Origin: Lunularia cruciata
Taxonomy: Eukaryota > Streptophyta > Marchantiopsida > Lunulariales > Lunulariaceae
Direction: 5' to 3'
NCBI GenBank assembly: GCA_948567375.1
Contig: OX419757.1
Location: 69,757,836 to 69,821,835 of the forward strand
Length of the DNA: 64,000 bases
Shown here: one piece after another, positions 12,635 to 26,074 of the stretch
Numbering within the stretch: position 1 is the first letter of the stretch
Layout of the letters: every line of letters begins with the position of its first letter
Made by a program: the position numbers and the translations under genes
The notes under the pieces: generated by a model
Told to the model about the DNA's origin: nothing
The model's input: only the letters and a program-made list of their open reading frames with translations
Database searches by the model: none

Positions 12635-15600
12635 ATGATGAAGGAAGGAATGGCAGACTTATTTGTCCTGCTTCAAGATCTAGGGGAGCGTATAGCGAGT
12701 AAGGGTGATGCTTCGAGTAGTACTCAGCACGATGAGGACGATCCTGTCGAGTCGCGATTTCGCTCTGTACTCCCCACGCTCCTGGAAAGCTACTTCGTGC
12801 CTTTCAAAGGTTGGATCACACCTGACGATCAAATCTTCCAATTGTTCCAATTCTTTATATCATGGATTGAGCCTATGAACTGCGCACTGAGTCTCTTCTC
12901 TATCAATATTGGGTTCAGTGAAGGAGCGAGAGCTGATGGCTATTTTGAAGCTTTTGTGTCACACTGTGAAACAGTACCCGGGTGTGCTCTACAGAGGGAA
13001 GGGGCAAGCTGTACTTCCAATTTTGAGCCGCATCTTCCCCCTGTTTGCAGAACCGGAGCTAAGGTAGAAGATCAGCGTTAGTCATGCCAACCTTCATCTT
13101 TGTTACCATTAACATTCTTGCAGAAAGTGTTGTGATACATTTGTAGCATTGACCATTAGGTTCTGACGATGAATTTCTGAAATGCAGGGGATGTCATGTA
13201 GGACTTTTCGACACGTCTGCTGCTCTTCTGTCGCTTCTGCGGACTGGGGAGCCTGAATTATATCGAGTTCTTTTGATGGACGGGATGCTGCTTATTGAAG
13301 GTCTATTGATCGGACTGCCTTACCTCGGAAGACGCACTGGACGATTGTCATCATTTTCAATGCTTGTGTTTTGCCAGGTGGTGAGAGGTTTGAGTCTCGC
13401 TGCGAAATTTAAGAGACTATATTCAATGGAAATCAATGATCCAAGAACTACATTAGAGCCATTTAAAAAGTTTTCAGCTTATATGAAGAGGAGTTGGAAT
13501 TCTCCTCCTCTTGAACATATAATATCAGGTTGCCAAAATATTTCAAAAGGTGAAGGACAGGATGCTCCCAGGTCTAGTTCTTACAGTAACAGTACTTGCT
13601 CGTAGAAATAGAGCGGTAGAATGTATCAACAAAAATGCTCGTGAAATGACTTTTGTTGTTTTGTCTAATTATGCAGATCTGGTCTCAGTAGGGCTTTTCT
13701 ATGCGGACTCTAGCAGCTGCTCCTCTGTCACAAATGTTTCTGTACATTGCTATTCTAGAGCATACTCAGAGCTCTTTAGTACAAACAATCCGGAGCTCTT
13801 ATGCGGCATACCTGAAAGCTGGAAGCCTCAAGAAGGTTCAGGCCTTCTGATTGACGTTACTGGACAGATTCGCTGGCAATCCCTCGCGAAATGGACCATC
13901 AAGTTGCTAGGGCGGAGTCTCGTAGAAGGAGCTTTGCTTGTAGAAGGCCTGTTGACTTCATCGTTTGTGTCAGCTCTAGGTTCATTCTTTTGTCACGACT
14001 CTCCTATGCTACATAAGGTACACAGATTATGCATGTCAGAAATTGTCATGTGCAGTCACCTAATTCTTTTGGCTGCCATCTAGATCCAATTTATTGCTGT
14101 GTATATGTCCTGATCATTGCATTTTGTTTGAAAAATACTAGTTTTAGATATCCTAAACCTGTTCATACTTCTGCTTGGAACAGCATACCTCAAGATAATT
14201 GATAAGGATATTCCAAGACAAGAATTTGCCATATAAAGACAGCTTCTGGCCTTTCTGATGACAGTTTCAATGCTTGAATGTAGGAATGCTTCGACCTTAT
14301 TCGTGTGGCTACATCAGTAATGGATACGGAAGGTCTTCCTGCAGAAAGGCTAATTTTGTCATTAGTCAAGATCCTCTCTGTGAGCTGTGGAGAACTTCAG
14401 AGTTTCAGGTGAGTCGTGGTTTCCAAGTGTATAGTGATTTCGATTCCACATGCCTTCCATTGGCATCTGTTCGGTCCTAAGTGGGTATGGATCCCCCGTT
14501 CTGCGAACGACTTCGTTCCCATCACTCAATTGTAGTGGTTGCGGGCGAACCCCATTCTACGAACGGCTTCTGCAGTCATTTCACGTATATTGTGGTTGTG
14601 GCCGTTTCTGTTGTAATAAGTCTGGATAGATAGGTTTCACGTAAGACGCATGTTTCCAAGTCAGTTGTACTGAAATGTAGTGTAAGTATCATTGGATGTT
14701 GTCATGATCTAAATGATCCAAGTGCTAAGATGGATCATTGTTCCGTTGACGTGGAAAATATAGGAAAAGAGTGTTATAAGCAGTAAAAGCAGCTCTTGAG
14801 GATATTGATATAAATCTCTTCACAGGACTCCTGCTTATGATTCAGCGTTGGGTGCTTGCCTTTATGCTCTGTGCTCGACGTGCCAGAGCCTGACGCTTGA
14901 GAGCATTGGACAAGCCTTTATGGATGTCATGCCACTCGCGGTGAAACTTAGTGGGAGCAAAGATCTTAAGGTATAAAGTTCAACTTTCTCCTCTAATGAC
15001 AATGTTGCCAGATTGAACAATTAGCTCCATGCTCTTTCGAGAGTTGATGCATACAATTGTTGCCGTAGCTAGAGGGAATACATGTATCTTTTTACACACA
15101 TGTTTCTCCTTTTGAGCATTTTGTGGACAAATCATTGCTGTAGCTTGAATGGCATGTTGTGACCTCCAACCTATCCCAGCCTGTAATGCCCTTAGGACCA
15201 GTGGACTAAAGATATCCAGCATATTTTGGTTATTTTGGTTTTTCTCTGCAGGTAGTAATGTGCGACATTTTCTCTCTTCTTGTAAAGCAGTGTCCTTATT
15301 ACTCTGAGCACCTACCTGCAGTCTTGGAACTTATTTGGATACCTGAAGTAAGCAGTACTTTGAGCTACAGTCTCCAGCTAGCCATGGAACCAATTGGGCT
15401 TTCAAAAGTTGCAGGGTTGACAGCAGAAGAAGAATCTATAGATCGGATCCAAGGTAAAGATACTGGCATCAAGGATGGTGAAGATTCGGGAACGGATTCT
15501 GCTTCTACAATCCCACCTTCCGAGACCCAGCAAAGTCAGGAGTACCAGAGCAGACCAATCAAACGGCGGAGGCTGAGCAACAAGACTCATCAAGAGCACC

Positions 15601-18600
15601 TTCCTTCAAAGACGTTGATAGAATTAGATTTACCAGATGTCGTACCTGGTTCAAAAGCTCCACTAATGAAGGAGATGAGCTTTTCCTCGTTCGTAAATAC
15701 GGTCATAGCCGATGTTTCTTTCCAGAATGTTGATTATGCGTCAATTTTCTCAGAAAAGGATTTGGCTACACCAGTTACGAATTTACACGAAAAAGTCTTA
15801 CAGCTGATTCAGCGTCTTGACCCCTCGGAGAAACATGAGACTGCCACTATTGAAGGCAAGCTTTCCGGTTTGTCTGTTCTAGTACGAGTGTTTGGCAAAT
15901 GTATTGGGACTCTTTGCCACGCGAGACTGCTGGAGCTCTTGCATCACTGGGTGCCTTTCATCATCAAAATGGTACTTGGTTCTCTGTATTGTTTGAAAAT
16001 TTCTCCTGTCAATGAGTGGATAACATGATGTTTCCGAAAGCTATAAACCTATCTTCTTTCGAAAGATGATTTATGCTTCTGCATGCAGGGCCAAGATGGA
16101 ACTCTCACAACTTTACAGCTAATAATATATCTGGACGCTGTGGAGTCTCTCTTACTGGAGGAAGAACTTGGTAAATATTGGGCCCAATAATTCTCTTCTC
16201 TCCCGAGTTTTTCTATCTCAGATTGCACATACGTCATCTTCTGTAAAGCTTATTGTCTCTTTGTGTGTTCGAGACATGGCCATGTATAGTAGACCTAAAA
16301 TAATGGGTTACAGAAATTTGTTTGCGTTTTTTGAGAGACCAGGTAGTTGTGCTGGTAATACCCGCTCGGCGAGCTTGAAGCAGGGTTTATTGTTTTCACA
16401 AGATAAACTCACTGTGATGTTGGAGGCGCTACTTCTGCCTTGGTCCTTTCTGCAAACCGGTGAAGAGACCATTCTACTGAAGCTTAAATCTCGTGCGGTT
16501 TCCGTTGCTGCTAAGATCGGAGGACATCCTGAAACTATAGCTCTGGAGGTGGTAATTGAACGCGCTCTGAAGGACAGTGATCCACGAGTGCGAGCTGCAG
16601 GAGTTTCAGCTATACCAAATTTCGCTGATCATAGCAGTCCTGAGATGGTGCTCAAATTTTGTGGTATCCTTGGGTGCGTAAATATTCAATATGCTCTTAG
16701 CCCAAGTATGATTCTTCATGAACTTTGCTAGATTTTGTTCATTGTTTGCAAATACGTGTTGTTAGTGTTGCTGATTACCACTCTGTTCCATTCTTCCGGT
16801 AGTATTAAGTTTATACTTCAATGTTTGCACCCAGACACTTACTTAATTTCTTTCATCCTTTCTCATTCTCCTTCTCTTCCTGATTTTGATACGTTCAACC
16901 TCCATTGCATCCATAGAATTTTTTGGCTTCTTTCAAGAAAACTCATTCCCACATCGCTTCATATTTACGTTTTCCGTCTCGGTCAGCAGTCCTTGTCCTA
17001 TTCGCTGTCCTCAATGGAGGTGTACAGTTTTGGCTCAGAGACGTATTGAGGTTATTACAGTGCGACGAGTTGGTAATTATACCCTAGTCGTGATATCTAC
17101 ATGGGTGCGTAGGTCACACGGATAGAACTGTGCTCCATAGTGTGGATCTCCATTCTCCGGACGATGTATGCATATCATGAGCTACAGTATAGTGCTCCAT
17201 ATTCCTCCTCGATGTCCTACAATTCGACACCTGGCTTGGAATTGCCTTATTTTACTTTGTTCATTGTCATGTATGAATATCAAATGTTACGTATCACGGA
17301 CTTCTTGCATCTTAAGATGGATCCTTGGTCCATGAATTTTGACACAAGACTGAACGAGCCAATGTATGCAGATCTTTGGGGACCGACAATGCGGAGCAAG
17401 TTCGAGAAATGGTTGCTGGTGCGTTTGGATTGATGACATGTTTATTTTACAACAACGATGCTGGGAATGCATCTGGCGTTAGAGCTCCAACCACGGTTGG
17501 AGGACAAGGAAGCAATATGAGCTCAAGATACGTATGTGCCCTGTGTGACGGTGTAGACACGTCGGACAGTGCTACGATTCATCATAGAACCTACGAACCG
17601 CAAAGCCGGATTGGTGGCTCCCCCATTGTTCAATGGCAACGACTGTTCTCCCGATTACTTTCTGAGGAGAGGTCAGAGGATGTTCAGGTTGCCTTCATAG
17701 CTAGTATGTCAAGAGTGTTGCAACATGCGACAAAACACGATATAGCAATGACAAGAAAGGACTGGGTTCAATGTCTAGATATGCTACCTGTTCATCGTCG
17801 GAGATCAGTAAGAGAAGCTTTTGCTTTGCAGATTAAGTATTTCACCAAAGTCCATGTCCTTGACGGAATTTTTGGAGAGGAAGATAGTGATGATAGTGAT
17901 AAGAATAGAGAGCTTCAGATGCTGGGAAAGTTAAAGAGTGCACTTGATACAGCAGAGGAAGCAGATGTGAAAGAAACCTTGTTAGAAACCATTGCAGAGG
18001 TTGCCAAAGCTTCCCACCACTGCCAGCAGCTACTTTTCTTCTCTCTTGTGCTTCTGCTCGAACAGCTCGACAACGAGGATCTCTCGTTACGGATGAAGTG
18101 TGTGAAACTGATACGTGGGATAGATTCAGCAAGTCTGCCCACAACTGGGTCTCAAAAACTAAAAAAGACGATAGATACAGTCAGAGAAGAGCTGTTTGAG
18201 TACCTGACAAGTCGCCTTCTCTCTCGCCCAATCATGGTACAGGAATTTGCTGAGGGCGTTCTTCAAATAGATTGTGCAGATCTAGTTAAACAAATGGTTC
18301 CAGTCATGCTACCGAAACTTGTGCTAGATCAGCAGCACAGCCAGCAGGCTCTGCATGCACTTCATGAATTAGCAAGGCACTTAACAAATACGGACTTACC
18401 ACTATTGTTACTGGAGTGGTGTCATAAGGTGCTATCTGTGCTCCTCCTACGAGCCGATGGTAAAGAGCTGTTGGTTGCACTACAATTTTATGAAGCGCAA
18501 ACAGGATCAGATCCCAGGGAAATCTTTGCTGCGGTTTTGCCAGCTCTCCTTGATGAGCTTGTGCGATTTCTTGGTGATACCGATACCGAGGAGGCTTTAA

Positions 18601-21600
18601 GAAGGTACGAGCAGTGTGTGATTGCTTGTTCTTGACGATTAAAATACGGAGATGATTACCTTTCACGCAGTGTCCCATATGACGATGAGCCTTTTAATAA
18701 TTCTGATGCTAATTGCAAATCCAGGTCAGCGAGGGTAGCCCCAATGATACAAGAAGTTGCGAGTATAGTCACAGGTTCCGATGACCTTCCCAACTTCTTG
18801 AGGAGTCACTTTGTTGGTCTCCTGAATAGTATTGATCGAAAGTTGTTGCGGTCCGAAGATGTGACGTCTCAAAAGCAGGCCTTGCGATGTATAGAGCGTC
18901 TCGTGGACATGATTGGCGCGCACCTAAGTGCTTTTGTGCCGAAGATAATGGCACTACTTACACGAGCTCTTCAAGAGGCTTCTCTACAGGTTGAAGGCTT
19001 GAGGGTGTGGCTTTCCTTTGTGCGAACCTTAGCGCGTGTGTCACCTGCCAACGTGAAGGTTGTTGCAAGCCAGATTGTTGTTGCCATTATGCCATGTTTG
19101 GAAGGTCAGCAGGATGAGCAAGACGCAGCAGCAGTTGTTTTAGAGGAGCTAATCGTGAAAAATAGAGCTGCTTTGGAGGATCAAGCGAAAGAGCTGCCCC
19201 TTCTACCCAGTCTCCCGTCTCTAACCAGCGTCAACACGGTTCTACATGAGGCCCGTGGATCATTGAGTCTTCGAGATCAATTGCGTCGAGCAGCTGATGG
19301 ACTTTCGCATGAAAGTATGAGTGTACGGCACATAACTGCTAGCGAATTAACTAAAGTTTTGAGAGCACAAAGGCGTGAAATAACGGCGATGCTGGTCGCA
19401 GAGGTTTCCATGGATGTTGCTGTCATAAGCAATGTGGTGACGGGATTATTGCGCGGCTGTGCTGAGGAATCGCGAAGAGCTATGAGCCAGAGACTGAAAG
19501 AGGCATGTGCGGAGTGCTTGGGAGAGCTTGGAGCAGTTGATCCGGTCAAGCTTCAAGTAACAGAACTTCCCTACCTACTGTCTAGTCATTCACGGTGGAT
19601 ATGCTAAACTTGGCTTGGGAATATGGATCTATAAATTAATGGTAATCTGATCTGACTAGTAGCAGAATGTTCTTAGCAGTACTTTTGTCGAACCAACTTA
19701 TGCCGATTTGAAATATTGCAGGTGGATTTGCGTCATCAGTCGAGAATTGAAAGAAACAACGCAGACCTTGTGTTTGAACTGGTCAAGGAACATCTCGCCA
19801 GAGTTTTGAGAGCTGCCACTGACACCGATATTCAGGATGCAGCTGCCTTGGCAATCCAGGAGCTTTTGAAGCTCAGCGGTTGTAAGGCGGCTTTGCTTGG
19901 CAAAACACAACTCACTGGCAACTCTGGGAAGTCAAAGGATAAATCCTCAAGAATAGCAAAAGTGTTACTTAACAACACACATGATACCAGTGATATGTCT
20001 TCTAGTGGAGAGCAGCTATGGAGAAGGTTTCCAGATGATGTAAAAGAGATCATTACTCCATGTCTGACCTCGAAATATCTACTCAAAAGCTCCGGTGCTT
20101 CCATACCTTCTGGTCCAATCTTTCGGAGTGGCATGTCTTTCCGAAGGTGGATGTATTTATGGATTCGTCGCTTGATATTACAAGCAACTGGTGACCGAGC
20201 CCAGATCTTTATAGCTTGCACAGGTGTCGTGAGACACGATATGGGTACAGCCCTCTATCTCTTACCGTACTTAATTCTGAACGTGGTCTGTGAGGGCTCC
20301 ATGGAGGCTCGCGCCTGTGTCACTGATGAAATCCTAGCTGTGCTAGCTGAAGCGGCCTCTGTGAGTAGCACCTCCCTGGTTGGTCTCGAAAGAGGTCCAG
20401 GGAGTACAGTTAGGAGTTGGTCAGGACCAAGTGAGGTAAGCACTCAGACAATTTTTACTTTGATTGATAGTCTGGGTCAATGGCTTGATGATTGCAAAAT
20501 ACCATCTCCGGGTCATATAACACAAATCTCAGGTAAGGGTTCCAACTCTAGCTCCAATTCAGACCCAAGGCAAGAATCTAGTCAATTAGCGTTACATCGG
20601 CAGAATGTGTTACAGCTTCTAGCTGCCATCCCAAAACAAGCACTCGCAGGGGCTTCATTTCGCTGCCAAGCGTATGCCAGGGCTTTACTTTACTTTGAAA
20701 CTCATGTGAGAGAAAAGTCTGGTGCTTTGAATCCAGCTGCCGATAGTAGTGGAGTCTTTGCAGATGAGGACGTGACATTTCTTTTAGAAATATACAGCGG
20801 GCTGGATGAGCCAGATGGACTCTCTGGCCTATCTAGACTGCGGACTTCAACAACTTTACAAGATCAAGTGCTAATCAATGAAAAGGCTGGCAACTGGGGG
20901 GAGGCTTTGACTTGCTATGAGCAAGCGTTGCAAATGGAGCCTACGAGTATCTTGCGGCATTCAGGTGTATTAAATTGTCTGCTCAACATGGGCCACCTGC
21001 AAGCAATGGTCACTCATGTTGATGGCCTTATCTTACGAATGCCAGATCATAAGAAGGACTGGAGTATGCGGGGCATCCAGGCAGCATGGCGGCTTGGTCA
21101 ATGGAATCTTCTTGAGGAATACGTCACTGGTGCCGATACTGATGGTTCCTTACTCAATTTCGGTGAAGGGTATGCAGCTTTTGATCTCAGCTTAGCAAAA
21201 ATTCTCCAGGCCTATCAGAGAGGAGATCGAGACCTTTTCACAGAGCAGATCAGGCTTTCGAGACAAACATTACTTGCACCTCTGGCAGCGGCGAGCATGG
21301 AGTCGTACACTCGTGCCTATCCTTTGATTGTGAAATTGCACATGCTACAAGAATTAGAGGATTTCAGCTCCCTGGCAGGTATGAAAGATGCGCCCGGTAA
21401 TATATACCTTAACTTGCACTACATCTAGGCTTCTGCTCCAACTACTCATACATCTAGGTCTATGTGCGCTATTGTTTCTGCAATATTATGCTTGTAAACA
21501 TACTGTTAATGACCTGTGATCAATACATGATCAAATTACTGTTTTCTAGGGTGAGCAGATAACTCTGGGATGTGACTTGCGTCCCTTATGATCAAATGGG

Positions 21601-24600
21601 ATTTTTCTATGCGGTTGTTCCCTACAGATAATAGTCAAATGAAGGTGATATTGGAGCTAGTTGGCGACTGGGAAAATCGCTTACGAATAACCCAGCCTTC
21701 TCTGTGGACTCGGGAACCAATCTTGGCACTCAGAAGATTGTTGTTTGGTGCAAGCGGTCTGCAGTCTGAAGTTGGAATATGCTGGCTGGAGTACGCGAAG
21801 CTTTGTCGTGCAGCAGGCCACTATGAGACTGCAAATCGAGCTATATTGCAGGCTCAGTCGGTCGGAGCTCCGAATGCTCATATGGAGATGGCAAAGCTGT
21901 TATGGGACACAAACAAAAGTCATCGAGCAATCACAGAGCTACAACAAGCCTTGTCAGTAGTTTCCCGTCCTGTTCTAGGTAGTGCATACAATGCTGCACT
22001 CAGCGGCCTCCTGCATATTCATGGCCAATCACCTGCTAGACCGGGTGTAAAAGTGACACATGATACATCAGCATACAGTATGGTCTCCACTCAATCAAAG
22101 AAGGACGCAGACCTGGTAATTGCAAAGGCTCTTCTTCTGCTGGCAAGATGGGTTCATCATACTGGGCAGAAGCAAAAGGACGACGTCGTAAGTTTATATT
22201 CTCGTGTCAAAGAGTTGCAACCCAAATGGGAAAAAGGATTCTTTTTCATGGCTAAATACTTCGACGATTTGTTAGTGGATGCTCGGAGGAGGCAGGAAGA
22301 CCTTCAAGATGGTCGTAATGACTCTGGCGCTCAGAGGCGCCGCCTTACAGTAGATGATAAGTCATGGTGGACTTATCTTCCTGAAGTCATTCTATTTTAT
22401 GCGAAGGGACTGCATAAAGGGCACCGACATCTTTTCCAAGCTATGCCTCGCTTGCTCACTTTATGGTTTGAATTCGGAAGCACTTACCGTGGCGAATCTT
22501 TGGCTTCAAACAAAACGGTGAAAGTTGTTCATGGAAGAGTAAGCCCCGTTTCTTCACAGAGTTGGACTCATGAGCTTTTGAACCGAAACTCGGTACGAGG
22601 GGTACTGGCATTTGCCCAGCTACTTCGGCAATGCGTTAGGCAGTGATGAAGTCGTTAGTGCTGTCGTAAAGGCTTAATGTGACCGCCTGTCTGCTTCCTT
22701 CAGTGTCCAGTGTTCAAGGACTCAGGCGTTCATAGAGCATGCTGGATCTTGTGGTGAGCAACTTGGTGCTCTAACGTTCCGGATCTCCCGTTACTCTAAC
22801 GGCTTCTGCTCCAATCTGTCATATCCAGTCCTCTCACGCTTCGCTCCAACACAGCCAGAACACCATCCACTCCTCTCCCACTTCGCTCCACTCCACCCAT
22901 CCTCAATTAAAGCTTTGTCTTTTCCTCCTTGCTCGATGTGTCTCTGTTTGATGGGTCCTCCTATGCTTTCAATCTCAGAAGGCTTGATTCTTCTTCCCTG
23001 ATGCATACTAATTCTCTGCAGGTGCTACTTATGATACGTCCTTACTTTCGCTTATCTTCGTAATGTTAGATTTACTTACATTCCATTTGCTTAGATTCAG
23101 TTTGCACATGGTCATGCATGTATTTCATATGGACTTCATATGCACGTTCTCGGTTCCATACGTAGTGGGTTCTGGATCCCCCGTTCTTCGAACGGCTTCT
23201 GGTCCCATTTCTCAAATATGAGTTTGGTGGATGTAAAAACATGGAAGCTGTCGCAGCACATTCCAAGTATGAGAACCACGAGTTTGACTGATCGAGTCAT
23301 GACTAAATTTTCTGTGCAGGTCATGGGTATCATGAGGGGATGTTTGAAAGATCTCCCACCTTATCAATGGCTTACCTCTCTCCCACAGCTCGTGTCAAGA
23401 ATCTGTCATCAAAATGAGGAGGTCGTCCGCCTCGTTAAGCACATCATCACCATTGTGCTGCAAGCTTATCCACAGCAGGCACTATGGACCATGGCAGCCG
23501 TTTCAAAGTCTACCGTTCCTGCGAGAAGAGAAGCAGCAGCAGAAATCATTCAGCAAGCAAGAAGTTCTCTAGGCCAAGAAAGAGAGAAGACGATTTTGTT
23601 CAGTCAGTTCGCAGGTTTGATCGATCAGATGATTCGTCTGTGTATGTATGCCGGTCAACCCAAGGCAAAGACAGTTAGTCTTGCGACTGAATTTGGGTAT
23701 CTCAAAAGAATGATGCCCGTGGGTGTAATCATGCCACTCCAAAGAGCTCTTACGGTCACACTACCTCCTCGTGGTCTGACAGATTTGAATTATAATCCTT
23801 TCCCAGCTGCAGAGTTCTCTACTATTGCAGGAATCGGGGATGAAATTGAAATTCTTGCATCGCTACAGCGCCCAAAGAAGGTGTGGCTTAATATCTCGTT
23901 CTCATGGCGTATTTCTGTTCCGAGTCCCTCTTCATATATGTGATAATTAGAGACTAAGCGTTCATTTCTTACCTTTCTCCATTGTCCGGTGTCCAATATG
24001 AAGACCAAGTATGCCTATTTTGTTACCGTGTTGTGCTACACCATCAAAATTAACAGCAGCCCGTCACTCTTGTTGTCACTTCTCTGTAGTTTATACCTGA
24101 GCGCTTATTGCAAGTCGTTCCGTAGAAATTAGTACTTATATATTGTCAATCAGAATTGTGAAGACTGCCTCCTGACAACTACACCATTTCCTATATATTT
24201 CCCATCTGTTTAGTGTTTTGGAACTCATGCGCTCATAGAGCATGTTGTAATATACAGTATTCAGCTTGTCCGGTCTTGTCACACTTCTCTCCTACCCATC
24301 TATCAAACCCTAAAACTATGTTTTCTCCTTGCTCTGTGGTTTCCCTTCTCTGCTATTTCTTATCGCGTTGCTCGAGAATGCATGCTTCCTTCTTAGATGC
24401 TGCATACTAGTCTAGATATTGGATGCTATATTGTGTTGACGGAATTGCTCAAACATGTTCGGTACACGGCTTCTGCACCCATTACTCAAATATGTTCACG
24501 AAATGTATCAATCTTCGTTCTGCTTTCCATAGATTTGCAACGTGTGTTATTGTCAAAGCCTAGTTACTTCTGCTCTCATTGCTCAAACATCGTGTCCTAT

Positions 24601-26074
24601 ATGTGTGCATATTTTGTTGTCATCTGAATCCTGACCGTTTTGCTGTCCTAATATCCTCAGGTGGTGCTACTTGGAAGTGATGGACTAGAGCATCCATTTC
24701 TGTGCAAACCTAAGGATGACTTGCGCAAGGATGCTAGAATGATGGAGTTTACTACCATGATTAATCGGCTTCTTTCAAAGGATCCAAAGAGCCGTCGTCG
24801 GAAACTCTACATCCGCACCTTTGCAGTCATCCCTCTTACGGAAGATTGTGGAATGATAGAGTGGGTTCTGCATACACGGGGTTTACGACACATACTGCAA
24901 GATATCTATGTCGCCTGTGGTAAATTTGACCGCCAAAAGACCAATCCAGCTATCAAGCGGATATATGACCAACAACAGGCCCAGAAGGGCGGTGATAAAA
25001 TCTCCGAGGCAGAAATGTTTCGGACCAAAATTTTACCCATGTTTCCGCCAGTGTTCCATCGGTGGTTTCTTAACACGTTTCCTGAACCTGCAGCCTGGTT
25101 TCAAGCGAGAGTTGCTTATGCTCACACAACAGCCGTTTGGTCAATGGTAGGCCACATGGTTGGGTTGGGTGACAGGCATGGAGAAAACATTCTGTTTGAT
25201 TCAACAACTGGTGATTGTGTTCATGTGGATTTTAGCTGTCTTTTCGACAAGGGGTTGCAACTTGAGAAACCAGAGCTTGTGCCGTTCCGACTCACTCAGG
25301 TCTGATCAAAGTGTCTTAGTGCATATTTGCCCAACGCTTTATAAGTCCAAACAAATATCGACTGTTGTTTCCTTTTGGGGGGCTGCCCAGTTATTTACGT
25401 TGAAGCTGTTTCTTTGCTACAGAACTTAGTCGATGGGCTCGGTATAACTGGCTACGAGGGAATTTTTCTGCGTGTGTCTGAGATTACCCTGTCCGTTCTT
25501 CGAGAACATCGAGAAACACTCATGAGCGTGTTGGAGACTTTTATCCATGATCCACTGGTGGAATGGACGAAATCACACAAATCGAGTGGCGTGGAGGTGC
25601 AGAATCCGCATGCTCAGGTAAGAGGATACAAGACCGGGCAGTCATAACTGTGCTCCTGCTTTCTTCCCCATGAATTGATGCCTTCTTTGGTTTTCGAAGA
25701 GAGCTTTGATTGACGCGTAGTACCTGCGAGAAAGAGACTGCCAGAGATCTGTGACACTGAATGCTCCCTGGACTTACTATATCCTGCACACTGCAGGATA
25801 TAGTAAGTCGGAGTGTTTCATTAACTTCCTGTTCTCGTATATTCCAGAGTGTGGGTTTAAGAAGCTAGTGAATCTCATTGAAAGCCTATTTATGTGTTGT
25901 GCGCAGAGAGCTATCGCCAATATTGAGGCACGGTTTGAGGGAGTGGTGGTAGGGGTAGGTGCTGCTCCTTCTCTTCCGCATTCAGTAGAAGGTCAAGCAC
26001 ACAGGCTGATAGAAGAAGCCGTGTCTCACCAAAATTTGAGCAAAATGTATATCTGGTGGATGCCGTGGTTCTGA
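12635..26074 (+). CDS. ATR: Serine/threonine-protein kinase ATR, complete
   Basis: ATR is the PI3K-like kinase that senses single-stranded DNA and stalled forks in the nucleus and enforces the checkpoint. Seventeen exons: 12635-12809, 12919-13063, 13188-13300, 13677-14017, 14284-14408, 14826-14970, 15252-15971, 16089-16170, 16403-16673, 17372-18604, 18725-19556, 19722-21378, 21628-22538, 23320-23880, 24661-25299, 25423-25617 and 25907-26074. All borders are GT/AG and the phases close to 2770 residues, close to about 2700 in Arabidopsis. I chose ATG 12635 (MMKEGMADLF); ATG 12650 is a near alternative. HEAT-type helices fill the first half, with an Arg/Lys-rich patch (SRPIKRRRLSNKTH) in exon 7. 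FAT-region signatures include WENRLRITQPSLW and HHTGQKQKDDVVSLYSR. The kinase domain starts near residue 2438, with the ATP-site lysine in FLCKPKDDLRKD (about K2453), the catalytic loop GLGDRHGENILFD (D2608, N2613) and the metal-binding HVDFSCLFDKG (D2627). The FATC tail ends IWWMPWF. No damage was seen, so it should be functional. Confidence 0.97.
14487..14583 (+). repeat. ATR-intron motif family, copies 1 and 2 (intron 5)
   Basis: Copy 1 (14487-14530) reads ATGGATCCCCCGTTCTGCGA followed by ACGACTTC and a CCCATCACTCAA end. Copy 2 (14549-14583) is ACCCCATTCTACGAACGGCT followed by TCTGCAGTCATT. Both have the core of a short inverted repeat (CCGTTC/GAACGG type, 3-nt spacer), with one stem mismatch each. 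Related copies lie in introns 13 and 14. Confidence 0.75.
22721..22741 (+). repeat. 21-bp block shared by ATR introns 13 and 14
   Basis: CTCAGGCGTTCATAGAGCAT (plus G) at 22721 matches 24224-24244 at 19 of 21 positions. Both stand at a similar distance upstream of motif-family copies, so parts of the two introns share an origin. Confidence 0.75.
22781..22822 (+). repeat. ATR-intron motif family, copy 3 (intron 13)
   Basis: GGATCTCCCGTTACTCTAAC followed by GGCTTCTGCTCCAATC. The core 22788-22802 is CCGTTA-CTC-TAACGG, a perfect 6-bp stem. Compared with copy 4, both sides of one base pair have changed (C-G to A-T). Confidence 0.75.
23174..23220 (+). repeat. ATR-intron motif family, copy 4 (intron 13)
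   Basis: GGATCCCCCGTTCTTCGAAC followed by GGCTTCTGGTCCCATTTCTC and AAATATG. The core 23181-23195 is CCGTTC-TTC-GAACGG, a perfect stem. It lies 125 bp before the acceptor of exon 14. Confidence 0.8.
24457..24496 (+). repeat. ATR-intron motif family, copy 5 (intron 14)
   Basis: GTTCGGTACACGGCTTCTGC followed by ACCCATTACTCAAATATG. The right half is well conserved with copy 4, while the left stem arm has been lost. A weaker right-half copy (CTTCTGCTCTCATTGCTCAA) follows at about 24568. Confidence 0.65.
25771..25809. repeat. Perfect 18-bp inverted repeat with 3-nt loop in ATR intron 16
   Basis: The arms at 25771-25788 (GACTTACTATATCCTGCA) and 25792-25809 are exact reverse complements, separated by CAC. 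A weaker CTCC/GGAG pairing continues just outside after a small bulge. It is intronic, 98 bp before the last ATR exon, and would fold into a very stable hairpin in pre-mRNA. Confidence 0.95.
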
